Positions 27,029-34,851 of a stretch of 58,813 nt of DNA are shown in pieces. Source of the stretch: a virus; IMG/VR virus record IMGVR_UViG_3300025543_000021, positions 1-58,813 of that record; one strand, written 5' to 3'. The position numbers were made by a program, and so were the translations under genes. The notes under the pieces were generated by a model that was not told the origin of the DNA, searched no databases, and worked only from the letters and a program-made list of their open reading frames with translations. The stretch's first letter is position 1. Each line of letters begins with the position of its first letter.

Positions 27029-27371
27029 TATTAAATGGACTGAGATGAAAAACATTGCTCAGGAGGATATTGTAAGCCTGATCGACTCAGAAAAATCTTA
27101 CGGAGATTCGTGGAAACGTAGAGGCGGTACAGGTGCTTTTATGATGTTAGCTCGGAAATTCGATAGGATCGAACAACAAGCAGAATCTTGTAACTTCGAT
27201 GTATTTAAAGCTGGGGAAAAATACGACGGAGACGACGGTATCCTCGACGATATTGGAGACCTTCGTAGGTATCTATATTTAGTCGAGCACCATATTCGTT
27301 ATGCAATAGGCGAAGAGTTATCTAGTTATTCGGAGGAAGAAAATAATGCAGATCCCTCTGATCCAACCTGA
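27018..27371 (+). CDS. Nmad1/DUF1599-like nucleotide-modification-associated protein
   Basis: I chose ATG 27018, behind GGAGAAAG and overlapping the TS stop; an in-frame ATG at 26916 would overlap TS heavily. The 117-residue product has Y-G-D-S-W-K-R-R-G-G, a basic L-A-R-K-F-D-R-I-E helix and an acidic D-D-I-G-D-L-R-R-Y helix, which match the DUF1599 pattern (YGDxW...RxxR...DxxDL). That family was named for association with base-modification operons. Function is inferred. Confidence 0.65.
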   Translation: MPLDIKWTEMKNIAQEDIVSLIDSEKSYGDSWKRRGGTGAFMMLARKFDRIEQQAESCNFDVFKAGEKYDGDDGILDDIGDLRRYLYLVEHHIRYAIGEELSSYSEEENNADPSDPT

Positions 27372-29208
27372 AAGCGATTGGATAGCTCCGCAGGTTTTAC
27401 CTCGGTTCGATCCATATGAAACATTAGCGGTCGACTTAGAAACGTATGACCCTAATTTGATTAACCGTGGGCCAGGATGGGCTACAGGTGACGGTCACAT
27501 TGTTGGGATAGCTATCGCTTCTGATACATGGTCAGGGTATTTACCAATACGGCACGAGAACGGCGGCAATCTTGAAGAGGAGATTGTTTTACGTTGGTTA
27601 AAAAGAACCTTTGAAAATCATAAAGGTACGATGGTTTTCCATAATTCACTTTACGATGTTGGTTGGTTAAAGCGTGAAGGTGTCAATCTTACTTGCCCTT
27701 TACGAGATACGATGTTTGCAGCCCCGTTACTAGATGAAAATAGACGATCATATTCGTTAAATAATTTAGGTAAGGATTTACTAGCTGAAGAAAAAGACGA
27801 AACACTGCTCGAGATGGCAGCTAAAACGTGGGGCGTTAACGCAAAGAGCGGGATGTACGCGCTCCCAGCTAAGTATGTAGGGCCGTATGCGGAACAGGAC
27901 GCAGTTCTAACCTTAAAGCTCTGGAAGCTCCTCAGTAAGCGTATAGAAGCCGAAGGGCTACAGAAAATATTCGATTTAGAATGCGACCTTATACCGTTAT
28001 TGATCGAGATGAGATGGCGCGGCGTTAGGATCGACACTAATCGAGCAGAGCAAGCCTCGGAACAATTATCTAAAAAAGAGCAGCAGCTATTAGTAGAAAT
28101 TAAACGAAGGTTCGGGATTAGTGTAGATATTTGGGCAAGTGCTTCGATACAAAAAGCATTCGACGCTAACGATATTTGGTATCCACATACCGAAAAAGGA
28201 TCTCCTAGCTTCCAAGGCCCGTGGCTAGAGTCTCACGAACACGATCTACCGAAAATGATTGTAGAAGCTCGGAGGATTAATAAAGCTCGGACTACGTTTA
28301 TCGAAGGAGCGATACTACAGTATTCCCATAACGGTCGGATCCACGCTGAAGCGCACCCACTTAAAAATGACGGCGGCGGGACAGTAACAGGTCGATTTAG
28401 TTATTCAAACCCTAATTTACAACAGATCCCTGCTCGAGACCCTGAGATCGGAAAGATGATCCGATCATTATTTATACCGGAAGAAGGCGCATCTTGGGGA
28501 GTATTCGATTACTCGCAACAAGAACCTAGGATTACGGTACATTATTCTGCGTTACTCGGATTACGAGGAGCAGCAGACGCTGTTAACGCTTATTCTAACG
28601 AAGGCGCAGATTTCCACCAGATCGTAGCAGATATGGCAGGGATACCTCGGAAACAAGCTAAGAATATAAACCTCGGACTAACCTACGGAATGGGACAGAA
28701 AAAACTAATTACTGAATTAGGACTCGATCCAGACGAAGCGTTAAAACTTCTAAATACATACCATGCAAGAGTACCTTTTATTAAAGGGATTCAAGATATG
28801 TGTTCTCGAATGGGAGAACAGCGAGGATATATAACAACATTAGGCGGTCGGAAATGTCATTTCGATCTATGGGAACCAGTCGGATATTTACACGGCGAAA
28901 AACATACTCCTTTGCCAGAGCAGGAAGCGCGAGAAAAGTATGGCGATAATTTAAAACGATCGTTTACATACAAAGCTCTTAACAAACTAATCCAAGGTTC
29001 CGCAGCTGATATGACTAAACTAGCTATGAGAGATCTCTGGAAAGAAGGAATGGTTCCGCATATAGGTATTCACGATGAACTAGATTATTCGATCTTTAAT
29101 AAAGAGCAGTCGGATATGGTGATCGATCGAATGGTTAACTGCGTAGATTTAAAAGTCCCGTTAGTTGTAGATTATGAAACAGGAATAAATTGGGGTGAAG
29201 CAAAGTAA
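27346..29208 (+). CDS. Family A DNA polymerase with 3'-5' exonuclease domain
   Basis: The 620-residue PolA has exonuclease ligands D30/E32 (D-L-E-T), D103 (N-S-L-Y-D), Y180/D184 (Y-A-E-Q-D), and polymerase motifs A D387-Y-S-Q-Q-E-P-R, B R434-K-Q-A-K-N-I-N-L442 and C H575-D-E. Leu442 corresponds to E. coli Phe762. There is no 5'-nuclease domain. It is the replicative polymerase. The start overlaps the upstream gene by 26 bases, behind GGAGGAAG. Confidence 0.96.
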   Translation: MQIPLIQPESDWIAPQVLPRFDPYETLAVDLETYDPNLINRGPGWATGDGHIVGIAIASDTWSGYLPIRHENGGNLEEEIVLRWLKRTFENHKGTMVFHNSLYDVGWLKREGVNLTCPLRDTMFAAPLLDENRRSYSLNNLGKDLLAEEKDETLLEMAAKTWGVNAKSGMYALPAKYVGPYAEQDAVLTLKLWKLLSKRIEAEGLQKIFDLECDLIPLLIEMRWRGVRIDTNRAEQASEQLSKKEQQLLVEIKRRFGISVDIWASASIQKAFDANDIWYPHTEKGSPSFQGPWLESHEHDLPKMIVEARRINKARTTFIEGAILQYSHNGRIHAEAHPLKNDGGGTVTGRFSYSNPNLQQIPARDPEIGKMIRSLFIPEEGASWGVFDYSQQEPRITVHYSALLGLRGAADAVNAYSNEGADFHQIVADMAGIPRKQAKNINLGLTYGMGQKKLITELGLDPDEALKLLNTYHARVPFIKGIQDMCSRMGEQRGYITTLGGRKCHFDLWEPVGYLHGEKHTPLPEQEAREKYGDNLKRSFTYKALNKLIQGSAADMTKLAMRDLWKEGMVPHIGIHDELDYSIFNKEQSDMVIDRMVNCVDLKVPLVVDYETGINWGEAK

Positions 29209-29411
29209 TGAAAATTAAAAGTCTTAGTAAACAAGAGATCGAGAATTATGAAAAGATCTATAAAGAGATAGTTACCCTGTATAGCTCAGGTACGATGACT
29301 ATGAAAGAGATCGGAGAGAAGTTCGATATTACTAAACAAAGAGTTTGGCAAATAATTACTAAAATGGAAAAAGGGCAGGGAGACTATTATTATGAACACA
29401 GAAACAAATAA
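29208..29411 (+). CDS. Small HTH protein (sigma region 4-like)
   Basis: The 67-residue protein ends in a helix-turn-helix: M-T-M-K-E-I-G-E-K-F-D-I-T-K-Q-R-V-W-Q-I (about residues 35-54), resembling sigma-70 region 4 or related regulators. It starts in the PolA stop (TAATG). It may regulate phage transcription or bind the host polymerase -35 pocket. No other sigma regions are present. Confidence 0.72.
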   Translation: MKIKSLSKQEIENYEKIYKEIVTLYSSGTMTMKEIGEKFDITKQRVWQIITKMEKGQGDYYYEHRNK

Positions 29412-29715
29412 CCCAGAACTCGAATGGCTTAAATTCGAAAGTGATGATGAAGAAACACAATTAGTATTCAGTACGATGCACGAATGGTTAGAAGAGCTTA
29501 GAGGAGAAGGCAAAGTCGATATGATGGATACATATAAAGCTATGATGTTCGTCGGATTGACGAACTTAGTTTATCTTCAAAATTATACAAAACCAGAGAT
29601 CGATGAAGTAATGGAAATTCTTAAAAACAACACGTTTGAATTACTCGAGATGTTCGGGGATCGAGAAGGTATTTTCGATTTCCTTGCTAATAAAGAAGAG
29701 CCTTTACAGCACTGA
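29392..29715 (+). CDS. Acidic protein of unknown function
   Basis: The 107-residue strongly acidic product overlaps the HTH gene by 20 bases; the GGGAG site lies inside that gene. Its M-M-D-T-Y-K-A-M-M-F-V-G-L-T-N-L segment is a likely buried helix. No family is recognised. Co-translation with the HTH gene suggests a related regulatory context. Confidence 0.65.
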   Translation: MNTETNNPELEWLKFESDDEETQLVFSTMHEWLEELRGEGKVDMMDTYKAMMFVGLTNLVYLQNYTKPEIDEVMEILKNNTFELLEMFGDREGIFDFLANKEEPLQH

Positions 29716-29716
29716 A

Positions 29717-30124
29717 ATGCCAAAAGAAGCTGCTCTTTGGAGTTTAGTTAAACAACACCTACCGAAAGATGCTCATTTCCAACGGATCGAGACTGGTGGG
29801 ACGGGTCGGGGAGTCCCCGACGTAAACTATTGCCAGCAAGGGAAAGAAGTTTGGATCGAGTTAAAATCAGTTAGCGGATTAAAATCTGAAGTTAGCCCTT
29901 TCCAAATAGCATGGCTATATAACAGAGTTAAAAGCGGAGGGAATTGTTTCGTTTTAATTAGGAAAGTTAATAGCAAAGAAAAGGAGATAAAACTTTTTGA
30001 TGTAAACGGAATGACTTTAAAAGAATTAGGAGAGTTTAATTGGAAAAGCGAATCTGCGTTTACTCTACGCCCTCCTTACGAATGGGACGCGCTCTTTAAA
30101 TTCATTTTAAATTCTACGCTATAG
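29717..30124 (+). CDS. VRR-NUC-type endonuclease (PD-(D/E)XK)
   Basis: I chose ATG 29717, two bases after the upstream stop; an in-frame ATG at 29636 would overlap it heavily. The 135-residue product has G-V-P-D (Asp35) and W-I-E-L-K (Glu48, Lys50), the PD-(D/E)XK catalytic pattern of VRR-NUC domains. Size fits a stand-alone phage nuclease, probably a branched-DNA or flap nuclease acting in replication or recombination. Its TAG stop is part of the next promoter. Confidence 0.82.
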   Translation: MPKEAALWSLVKQHLPKDAHFQRIETGGTGRGVPDVNYCQQGKEVWIELKSVSGLKSEVSPFQIAWLYNRVKSGGNCFVLIRKVNSKEKEIKLFDVNGMTLKELGEFNWKSESAFTLRPPYEWDALFKFILNSTL

Positions 30125-30127
30125 TGC

Positions 30128-30156
30128 TTTACTATCGTTTTATCGGCGGTTAACCT
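30128..30156 (+). promoter_or_regulatory. Sigma-70-like promoter overlapping the nuclease stop
   Basis: TTTACT at 30128-30133, exactly 17 bp, TAACCT at 30151-30156. The TAGTGC before the -35 contains the stop codon of the VRR-NUC gene. The -10 is a weak match, but the spacing and upstream TAGTGC are shared with the other early promoters. Confidence 0.5.
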
Positions 30157-30224
30157 ATTAAAAGTAGCGCGGTGACAGCGTTACGACAAACTTAGAAAGT
30201 AGAAATAACTAAAGGAGACTACCC

Positions 30225-31274
30225 ATGGTAGCAGCAGTAGAAAGTATGGCTTGGACAGGCCAAGTTCCGTGGCACGGCGAAGGTGTCGAAGTTAACGGAA
30301 ACCTAACCCCGTATGAAATGATGGTAGCCGCTGGCCTCGATTGGACAGTAAGTAAACGTCCAACGTGGACATCGTCGAAACCTATTGACGATTACGAAAA
30401 AGACGCTGACGGTAATATCGAACTTGAACTTTTAGAAGACCCTAATCGTTTTACTATAGTACGCGATACCGACAACGCGATTCTTTCGTCATGTGGCGCA
30501 GGTTACAAACCCATCCAAAACGAACGTATATTCGATTTCTTTACGAAATTTGCTAAAGAAGCGAACGTGAGTATGGAAACGGCGGGTAGCTTACGCGGTG
30601 GTAAAGATGTGTGGGCGTTAGCGAAGTTAAACGAGTCGTTTGAACTTCCAGGAGGTGACGAAATTAACGGTTACTTCTTGTTTAGACAGCCTCACGAAGC
30701 TGGCCACGCTATGATAATACGCGATACCGAAATACGAGTTGTATGTAATAACACATTGCAGTTTGCATTAGGTAAAGCGTCTCGCGGTGAGTTCCGTATG
30801 ACACATACTACAGAGTTTACCGACGATATCGCTAAAAAAGCAGCCGAAGCGTTAGGCTTAATTAAAGAGTCTAACTTTGAATTCCAACAAGCCGCACAGT
30901 TACTAGCTTCTAAGAAAGCTAAACACGGTAGCGTGTTAGAATTTATTACCCGCCTTAACCAACCAGACCTGTACGAAGAACAGCTTGAACATATCCGGTT
31001 GTTAGAAGAAGGTAAAAAGGTTGGCGATATGTTCCCGTTACGAGATCAGTTTACAAAGTATTCTGAGTTAACGCTACGCGCCTTAGAAGAGTCTCCAGGA
31101 GCGACCCTAAAGTCCTCTAAGGGAACGTGGTGGGGTGCACTTAACGCAGTTACCTTCGTAGAAGACCACCAGCGTACCGGCTCTAATAGAGCGTATAACG
31201 CGATGTTCGGAGAAAGCTCTAAACGTAAAGCTAAAGCATTAAACCTAGCAATTGAATATGCAGAGGCGGCGTAA
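30225..31274 (+). CDS. DUF932 phage/plasmid-like protein
   Basis: The 349-residue product begins behind AAAGGAG. Its N-terminal W-T-G-Q-V-P-W-H-G-E-G, then G-L-D-W-T-V, and a central R-V-V-C-N-N-T-L are hallmarks of DUF932 (TIGR03299), a family common on phages and plasmids and of unknown function. Codon use here is slightly more G/C-rich than around it. It is the first gene of an operon reaching to 32005. Confidence 0.9.
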   Translation: MVAAVESMAWTGQVPWHGEGVEVNGNLTPYEMMVAAGLDWTVSKRPTWTSSKPIDDYEKDADGNIELELLEDPNRFTIVRDTDNAILSSCGAGYKPIQNERIFDFFTKFAKEANVSMETAGSLRGGKDVWALAKLNESFELPGGDEINGYFLFRQPHEAGHAMIIRDTEIRVVCNNTLQFALGKASRGEFRMTHTTEFTDDIAKKAAEALGLIKESNFEFQQAAQLLASKKAKHGSVLEFITRLNQPDLYEEQLEHIRLLEEGKKVGDMFPLRDQFTKYSELTLRALEESPGATLKSSKGTWWGALNAVTFVEDHQRTGSNRAYNAMFGESSKRKAKALNLAIEYAEAA

Positions 31275-31546
31275 TGGGAGTAGTTGTAAAGTTAGGAAAT
31301 TCAGTAGTTGTTGATCAAGAATTTATTAGCGAAGTATGGTGTTTATTACACGAGCTTTCTGATAAATCGTTTTTAGATCGACCGCTAACTGATTTCCAAG
31401 AGTCGCAAGAAAACGCGAGATTAATTTCTCGCCTTCTTGCAGCAAAGATGGCGCAGCAAAACTGCGCTTTATCTGAAAGTATCCAATCTTCAGGGTATTT
31501 ACCTGAATTTATTACTGCAACACAAGGAGATAGTAATGTCGAATGA
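31274..31546 (+). CDS. Small helical protein after DUF932
   Basis: The 90-residue product starts inside the DUF932 stop (TAATG), so it is coupled to it. It is mostly helical, with L-L-H-E-L and R-L-I-S-R-L-L-A-A-K-M segments. No motif is recognised. Coupling to DUF932 suggests a functional pair. Confidence 0.7.
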   Translation: MGVVVKLGNSVVVDQEFISEVWCLLHELSDKSFLDRPLTDFQESQENARLISRLLAAKMAQQNCALSESIQSSGYLPEFITATQGDSNVE

Positions 31547-31820
31547 CCCGTGGGCTGATTTTAAGCCCGATATAGACGTACCAGTACCAACTGATACTAG
31601 AAATAGTACCAGTTACCCGTGGCATAAGTTCGAAGTAAACAATTCGTTCTTTTTCGCACCAGATAAAGGTGATATAGAAGATACGTCGAAAAGGTTAAAG
31701 AATCGTCTTGACCAATCGACTCGGACGTTTGCTAAAAAACAAGATCCGGCTTGGAAATTTACTTGCCGTGTTAAATTAGAGAACGATATCAGCGGCGTGC
31801 GAGTCTGGAGAGTAGAATGA
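31536..31820 (+). CDS. Small protein of unknown function
   Basis: ATG 31536 is chosen because AAGGAGA precedes it; an earlier in-frame ATG at 31437 would overlap the upstream gene almost fully. The 94-residue product has an aromatic N-terminal half (Y-P-W-H-K-F-E, F-F-F-A-P) and a basic second half (F-A-K-K-Q-D-P-A-W-K-F). A DNA- or nucleotide-binding role is possible but unproven. Confidence 0.68.
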   Translation: MSNDPWADFKPDIDVPVPTDTRNSTSYPWHKFEVNNSFFFAPDKGDIEDTSKRLKNRLDQSTRTFAKKQDPAWKFTCRVKLENDISGVRVWRVE

Positions 31821-32005
31821 AAGTAACTATCGAAGAAATTCTTGCATTAGAATCAGAAATAGCGATTATCTCGATGAATTTATCAAGATTAGCCGCTAAA
31901 TCTGAATTTTTAAGCGAAAAACTTGTCAAACTGTTAGAAAATAACGGCGTAGACATTTTCGATACAGGTGAGCCGACTTCGGCTTATGTCAACCAAGACC
32001 GTTAA
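31817..32005 (+). CDS. Small coiled-coil protein
   Basis: The 62-residue product overlaps the previous gene by 4 bases (ATGA). Its leucine and isoleucine spacing over residues 5-45 predicts a coiled coil. It ends the DUF932 operon. No function is known. Confidence 0.65.
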   Translation: MKVTIEEILALESEIAIISMNLSRLAAKSEFLSEKLVKLLENNGVDIFDTGEPTSAYVNQDR

Positions 32006-32018
32006 GTCTATATACTGC

Positions 32019-32047
32019 TTTACTTTCGCGTTAGTCTTTAGTAAAGT
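32019..32047 (+). promoter_or_regulatory. Sigma-70-like promoter before 32104
   Basis: TTTACT at 32019-32024, exactly 17 bp, TAAAGT at 32042-32047. The same -10 box and similar flanks occur at 23460 and 35054. Confidence 0.6.
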
Positions 32048-32103
32048 AGTATTTGTTGGTTATAACCAACTAGAAAGTAGAAAACCATAGAAAGGAGAAC
32101 GAA

Positions 32104-32499
32104 ATGGCAGCAGCCAAAAAGACATCAGCGACAGCTGTTACGAAAACGACCGCCTCAGCAGTAAAAGTTAAGGCGTCTGTAGCAAAAATTACTGTAAAAG
32201 CACCACAACCAGCAGTTCGTGGTCGCATTGCGCAGAAATTTAAGTACACCGGCAAGGAATTGTCCGGTACGAAGGTTAAAACCCCACAGTTCGTGGCGTT
32301 AGTTATTTCGATACAAGATATCGAAGATAAATCATTTAACCGAGATAGCTTCGTTATGCAACAAGTTGTTGATTTAGGCGTTGAGGAAGGGCATATCAGT
32401 ATGCCTAATACCAAAAACCCTGAAAAACAGAAAAAGCGTATCGTAGCTTGCTACAAGAAAACCCTCGTAGATGAAGGGTTTATCGTTGAAGTTAAATAA
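32104..32499 (+). CDS. Protein with basic, histone-like N-terminal tail
   Basis: The 131-residue product has an N-terminal tail of about 40 residues made mainly of Ala, Lys, Thr and Val (A-A-A-K-K-T-S-A-T-A-V), like H1-type or nucleoid tails. A compact basic C-terminal domain follows. It has its own promoter and a strong AAAGGAG site, so it may be highly expressed. DNA binding is likely from charge; function is unknown. Confidence 0.72.
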   Translation: MAAAKKTSATAVTKTTASAVKVKASVAKITVKAPQPAVRGRIAQKFKYTGKELSGTKVKTPQFVALVISIQDIEDKSFNRDSFVMQQVVDLGVEEGHISMPNTKNPEKQKKRIVACYKKTLVDEGFIVEVK

Positions 32500-32505
32500 T
32501 ATAGC

Positions 32506-32521
32506 GGGGGCGAAAGCCCCC
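32506..32521 (+). terminator. GAAA-loop GC hairpin between 32499 and 32544
   Basis: GGGGGC, loop GAAA, GCCCCC: a perfect 6-bp stem with a GNRA tetraloop, directly after the gene at 32104. There is no T-tract (ATAACTTTC follows), so it is more likely an mRNA-stabilising or processing element than a strong intrinsic terminator. Confidence 0.55.
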
Positions 32522-32543
32522 ATAACTTTCAGGAGAAAGTAGA

Positions 32544-33233
32544 ATGAAAAATATAGCCCCAATGCCTAGAAAAGCGGCGACACGGACGTATGTGCTTTGT
32601 AAAGCGTTAGATAATCTCGGAGGTAGCGCGAGTTTTACAGCGTTACATAAAGAAACATTAAGAATCTGGAGTGATTATTTACAGTATGTTAAACCACGTA
32701 AAACAGAATTGTTTAAAAAGATGATTCAAACTTCTTGTATTTCTCCAGGATATTTTGCGTCAGGGAAAAGAGGTTCGCCAGTAAAAAACTATACTTTCGC
32801 ACCATACGAAGAGTATGCGAAAAAAGTGAGCAAAGCGTCAGTTGCAAGATCGATATATACCTATCAAAAAATAGAAGATGGCGAAATAAACGCATCTGAA
32901 AAAACTATAGCGAAACTCGAAAGGGTAATTAACGATCCTATGTCTCAATTACCTCCTCCCAGAGTTGTTCCATCTACTGCAGAACGCACAGAAAAAGTAA
33001 TCAAAAAAGCAGCAGCTACTATAGAACGGATAGAAAAACCTGACCCAGAAAAAGCAACTAATATGGACGAGCTACAAAGGAATTTAGAAAAGCTCCTAGA
33101 ACGACAAGGCGCAACCGTTAATATTCCTGTTACGAAGCTAGAAATAGGTATATGGCCAGCGATTACCGGAGCAGTAATTATTACCGGATTATTAGTTGCA
33201 GCGATTACCGCTATGGCGTTTGGTGGGGCTTAG
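32544..33233 (+). CDS. Membrane-anchored protein with basic N-terminal domain
   Basis: The 229-residue product has a basic N-terminal domain (residues 1-95, possibly winged-helix-like), a charged helical linker, and one C-terminal membrane span at about residues 202-225 followed by only a few residues. It could tether phage DNA or host factors to the membrane; that is speculation. Its TAG stop is the start of the next TAGTGCTTTAC promoter. Confidence 0.7.
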   Translation: MKNIAPMPRKAATRTYVLCKALDNLGGSASFTALHKETLRIWSDYLQYVKPRKTELFKKMIQTSCISPGYFASGKRGSPVKNYTFAPYEEYAKKVSKASVARSIYTYQKIEDGEINASEKTIAKLERVINDPMSQLPPPRVVPSTAERTEKVIKKAAATIERIEKPDPEKATNMDELQRNLEKLLERQGATVNIPVTKLEIGIWPAITGAVIITGLLVAAITAMAFGGA

Positions 33234-33236
33234 TGC

Positions 33237-33265
33237 TTTACTATGCTAAAAGTCGCGGGTACTAT
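33237..33265 (+). promoter_or_regulatory. Sigma-70-like promoter before 33310
   Basis: TTTACT at 33237-33242, exactly 17 bp, TACTAT at 33260-33265. The preceding TAG is the stop codon of the gene at 32544. Its -10 lies in a palindromic leader: GCGGGTA (33255-33261) pairs with TACCCGC (33280-33286) around CTATTTATAAATAG. Confidence 0.6.
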
Positions 33266-33309
33266 TTATAAATAGGCGCTACCCGCGCTTCCATAGAAAG
33301 GAGAAAGAT

Positions 33310-33732
33310 ATGATGACCTCAAATACATTAGACCATTTTCTTGAAGGAGCTTACGGTGCTTCGACGTATAGCAGATATACCGAAGACCCTAACGAAGTTA
33401 TAACAGCAGTTATCTACGAAGGTGTTGAAAAAGAGTATTCTAAAGAGTTTCGTAGTAAGTTTAATACCGAACAAGACTTTTTAGAAGACGTATTTAAAGA
33501 CTTTTATGACGAACAAACTGATCAATTAGACGCAATACAAGAATCGCTTCCAGCTGAAATACAGCTTTGTTATAACGATGATTGTAGATCCTGGAAAGCT
33601 CAGGGAGAAGTAAAAGGTTACGCAACAATAGATTGTTTAAATTGTGACCAACATAAAGTCCTTTATAAACAAATGCCAGAAATCACAACGAGTATGTGGA
33701 TACGCTTACAAGATGAAGTATGGTCTAAATAA
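33310..33732 (+). CDS. Acidic protein with four-Cys zinc-type motif
   Basis: The 140-residue product is acidic over residues 1-85, then has C87-x4-C92 and C109-x2-C112, a likely zinc ribbon. Start behind AGAAAGGAG. No family is recognised. Two more small zinc-type proteins follow at 33935 and 34564, suggesting a set of host-interaction or nucleic-acid-binding proteins. Confidence 0.7.
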   Translation: MMTSNTLDHFLEGAYGASTYSRYTEDPNEVITAVIYEGVEKEYSKEFRSKFNTEQDFLEDVFKDFYDEQTDQLDAIQESLPAEIQLCYNDDCRSWKAQGEVKGYATIDCLNCDQHKVLYKQMPEITTSMWIRLQDEVWSK

Positions 33733-33851
33733 ACAAGGAGGGCATAATACTCAGGCGGCTGGTAGCGTCAGGGGGGTTTCCTGCTGACGGGAGGAGTATG
33801 GGAGTTTACATACTCTATCAACCTCGTTAGTTAACTAGAGAAAGAGGTTTA
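33733..33851 (+). promoter_or_regulatory. Structured leader with mutually exclusive hairpins
   Basis: GAGTATG (33794-33800) can pair with CATACTC just downstream (33809-33815, 8-base loop) or with ATACTC upstream (33747-33752). A second stem, CGTCAG/CTGACG (33766-33771 with 33784-33789), sits between them. The layout resembles an attenuator or switch ahead of the genes at 33852 and 33935. Confidence 0.45.
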
Positions 33852-33938
33852 ATGAAGTGCGATCCTCCGATGTTTGAATATAATCGCCAATTAAACCATC
33901 TACCAGACTTATTTTTATTAGAAAGGAGAACGATATGA
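33852..33938 (+). CDS. Leader-type small ORF (28 aa) coupled to 33935
   Basis: ATG 33852 follows AAAGAGG. The 28-codon frame ends in TGA overlapping the ATG at 33935 (ATGA), and the ribosome site for the next gene lies inside it. Such an arrangement makes translation of the next gene depend on this ORF. It could be a regulatory leader peptide or a tiny protein; conservation would decide. Confidence 0.45.
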   Translation: MKCDPPMFEYNRQLNHLPDLFLLERRTI

Positions 33939-34555
33939 CAGTAGATATTAGAGAGCAGTTACTTGAAAAAGTAGAAGAAGGCTTGATCGATAAAGACGGT
34001 TTGATTTTAAGAATGGTTGCATATATGTCTACAAACGACGTAAAAGATATGTTGCAATGCAACGAAATGCTCGACACTGTAATACCCCCAGAAATTTTAC
34101 GGAACTTTTATTTTGATTCCGGACACGGCTGGTTAGAAGTTACATATGAAGAACTAATTGACCTCGGCATTGCAAAACGTATAACTAATTGGAGTTATCG
34201 AGACGGCGAAAAAGTTTATCTCGAAGAAGATATCGACGTTGGTACTTATATCGACGCTGTAAAAGAACAACGAGGTTTAGTTGTTACAGTTAAAAACTTA
34301 AATGTTGCAGACAACCCTCTTAGAAACCCTGAAGATAGGGTAGACCCACGAAAACTAGAGCGGTTTTATGCAAACGAAACTTGTGTATTGTGTGACGGCG
34401 ATATCGAAATACAAAAAACCCCCGAAGGTAAAGTATTTTGGACTAAAGGCCATAACCCTAGCCCCCTAGCAGAAGAAGGCGGCTGTTGTGCAACGTGTAA
34501 CGCAGTTAGAGTTATCCCTGAACGATTAAAACAAGCTGGTTATCACCAGCTTTAG
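33935..34555 (+). CDS. Protein with C-terminal zinc ribbon
   Basis: The 206-residue product has an acidic helical N-terminal region and a C-terminal zinc-ribbon-like domain: C150-x2-C153, then C184/C185-x2-C188 near N-A-V-R-V-I-P-E. The domain resembles small phage nucleic-acid-binding ribbons. The start has AAAGGAG. Function is unknown. Confidence 0.7.
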   Translation: MTVDIREQLLEKVEEGLIDKDGLILRMVAYMSTNDVKDMLQCNEMLDTVIPPEILRNFYFDSGHGWLEVTYEELIDLGIAKRITNWSYRDGEKVYLEEDIDVGTYIDAVKEQRGLVVTVKNLNVADNPLRNPEDRVDPRKLERFYANETCVLCDGDIEIQKTPEGKVFWTKGHNPSPLAEEGGCCATCNAVRVIPERLKQAGYHQL

Positions 34556-34563
34556 GAGGTTCA

Positions 34564-34851
34564 ATGAATATTGATCGAGCAAGAGAACTCGACGATGCTA
34601 AACGTATCGAAGAAATAGAAGGAGGGGATATATTCCCCCCCTGTAACGAATGCGGAGCAGAATCGAAACAAATAACCGATATCGACGAAGATACAAACCA
34701 ACCGTATCTCGTTCATCTCGATTGTAGACGATGTGACGCGATACAAAGCGTCGAGCATTTTTTACAACACTCACTTGGCCTTGACCACGAAATTATTATT
34801 AACGATAACGATGATAAATTCGTTGTCGAAATTTACGGGTTAAACCGATGA
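34564..34851 (+). CDS. Small acidic zinc-ribbon protein
   Basis: The 95-residue product has C27-x2-C30 and C54-x2-C57, a compact zinc ribbon, and an acidic C-terminus (N-D-N-D-D-K-F-V-V-E). TTTAGGAGGTTCA before ATG is a near-perfect Shine-Dalgarno site. It overlaps the next gene by 4 bases. Confidence 0.7.
   Translation: MNIDRARELDDAKRIEEIEGGDIFPPCNECGAESKQITDIDEDTNQPYLVHLDCRRCDAIQSVEHFLQHSLGLDHEIIINDNDDKFVVEIYGLNR

Noticed and set aside
33741-33815. tRNA or tmRNA-like element
   Set aside because: No cloverleaf could be built; the stems fit an attenuator-like leader instead.
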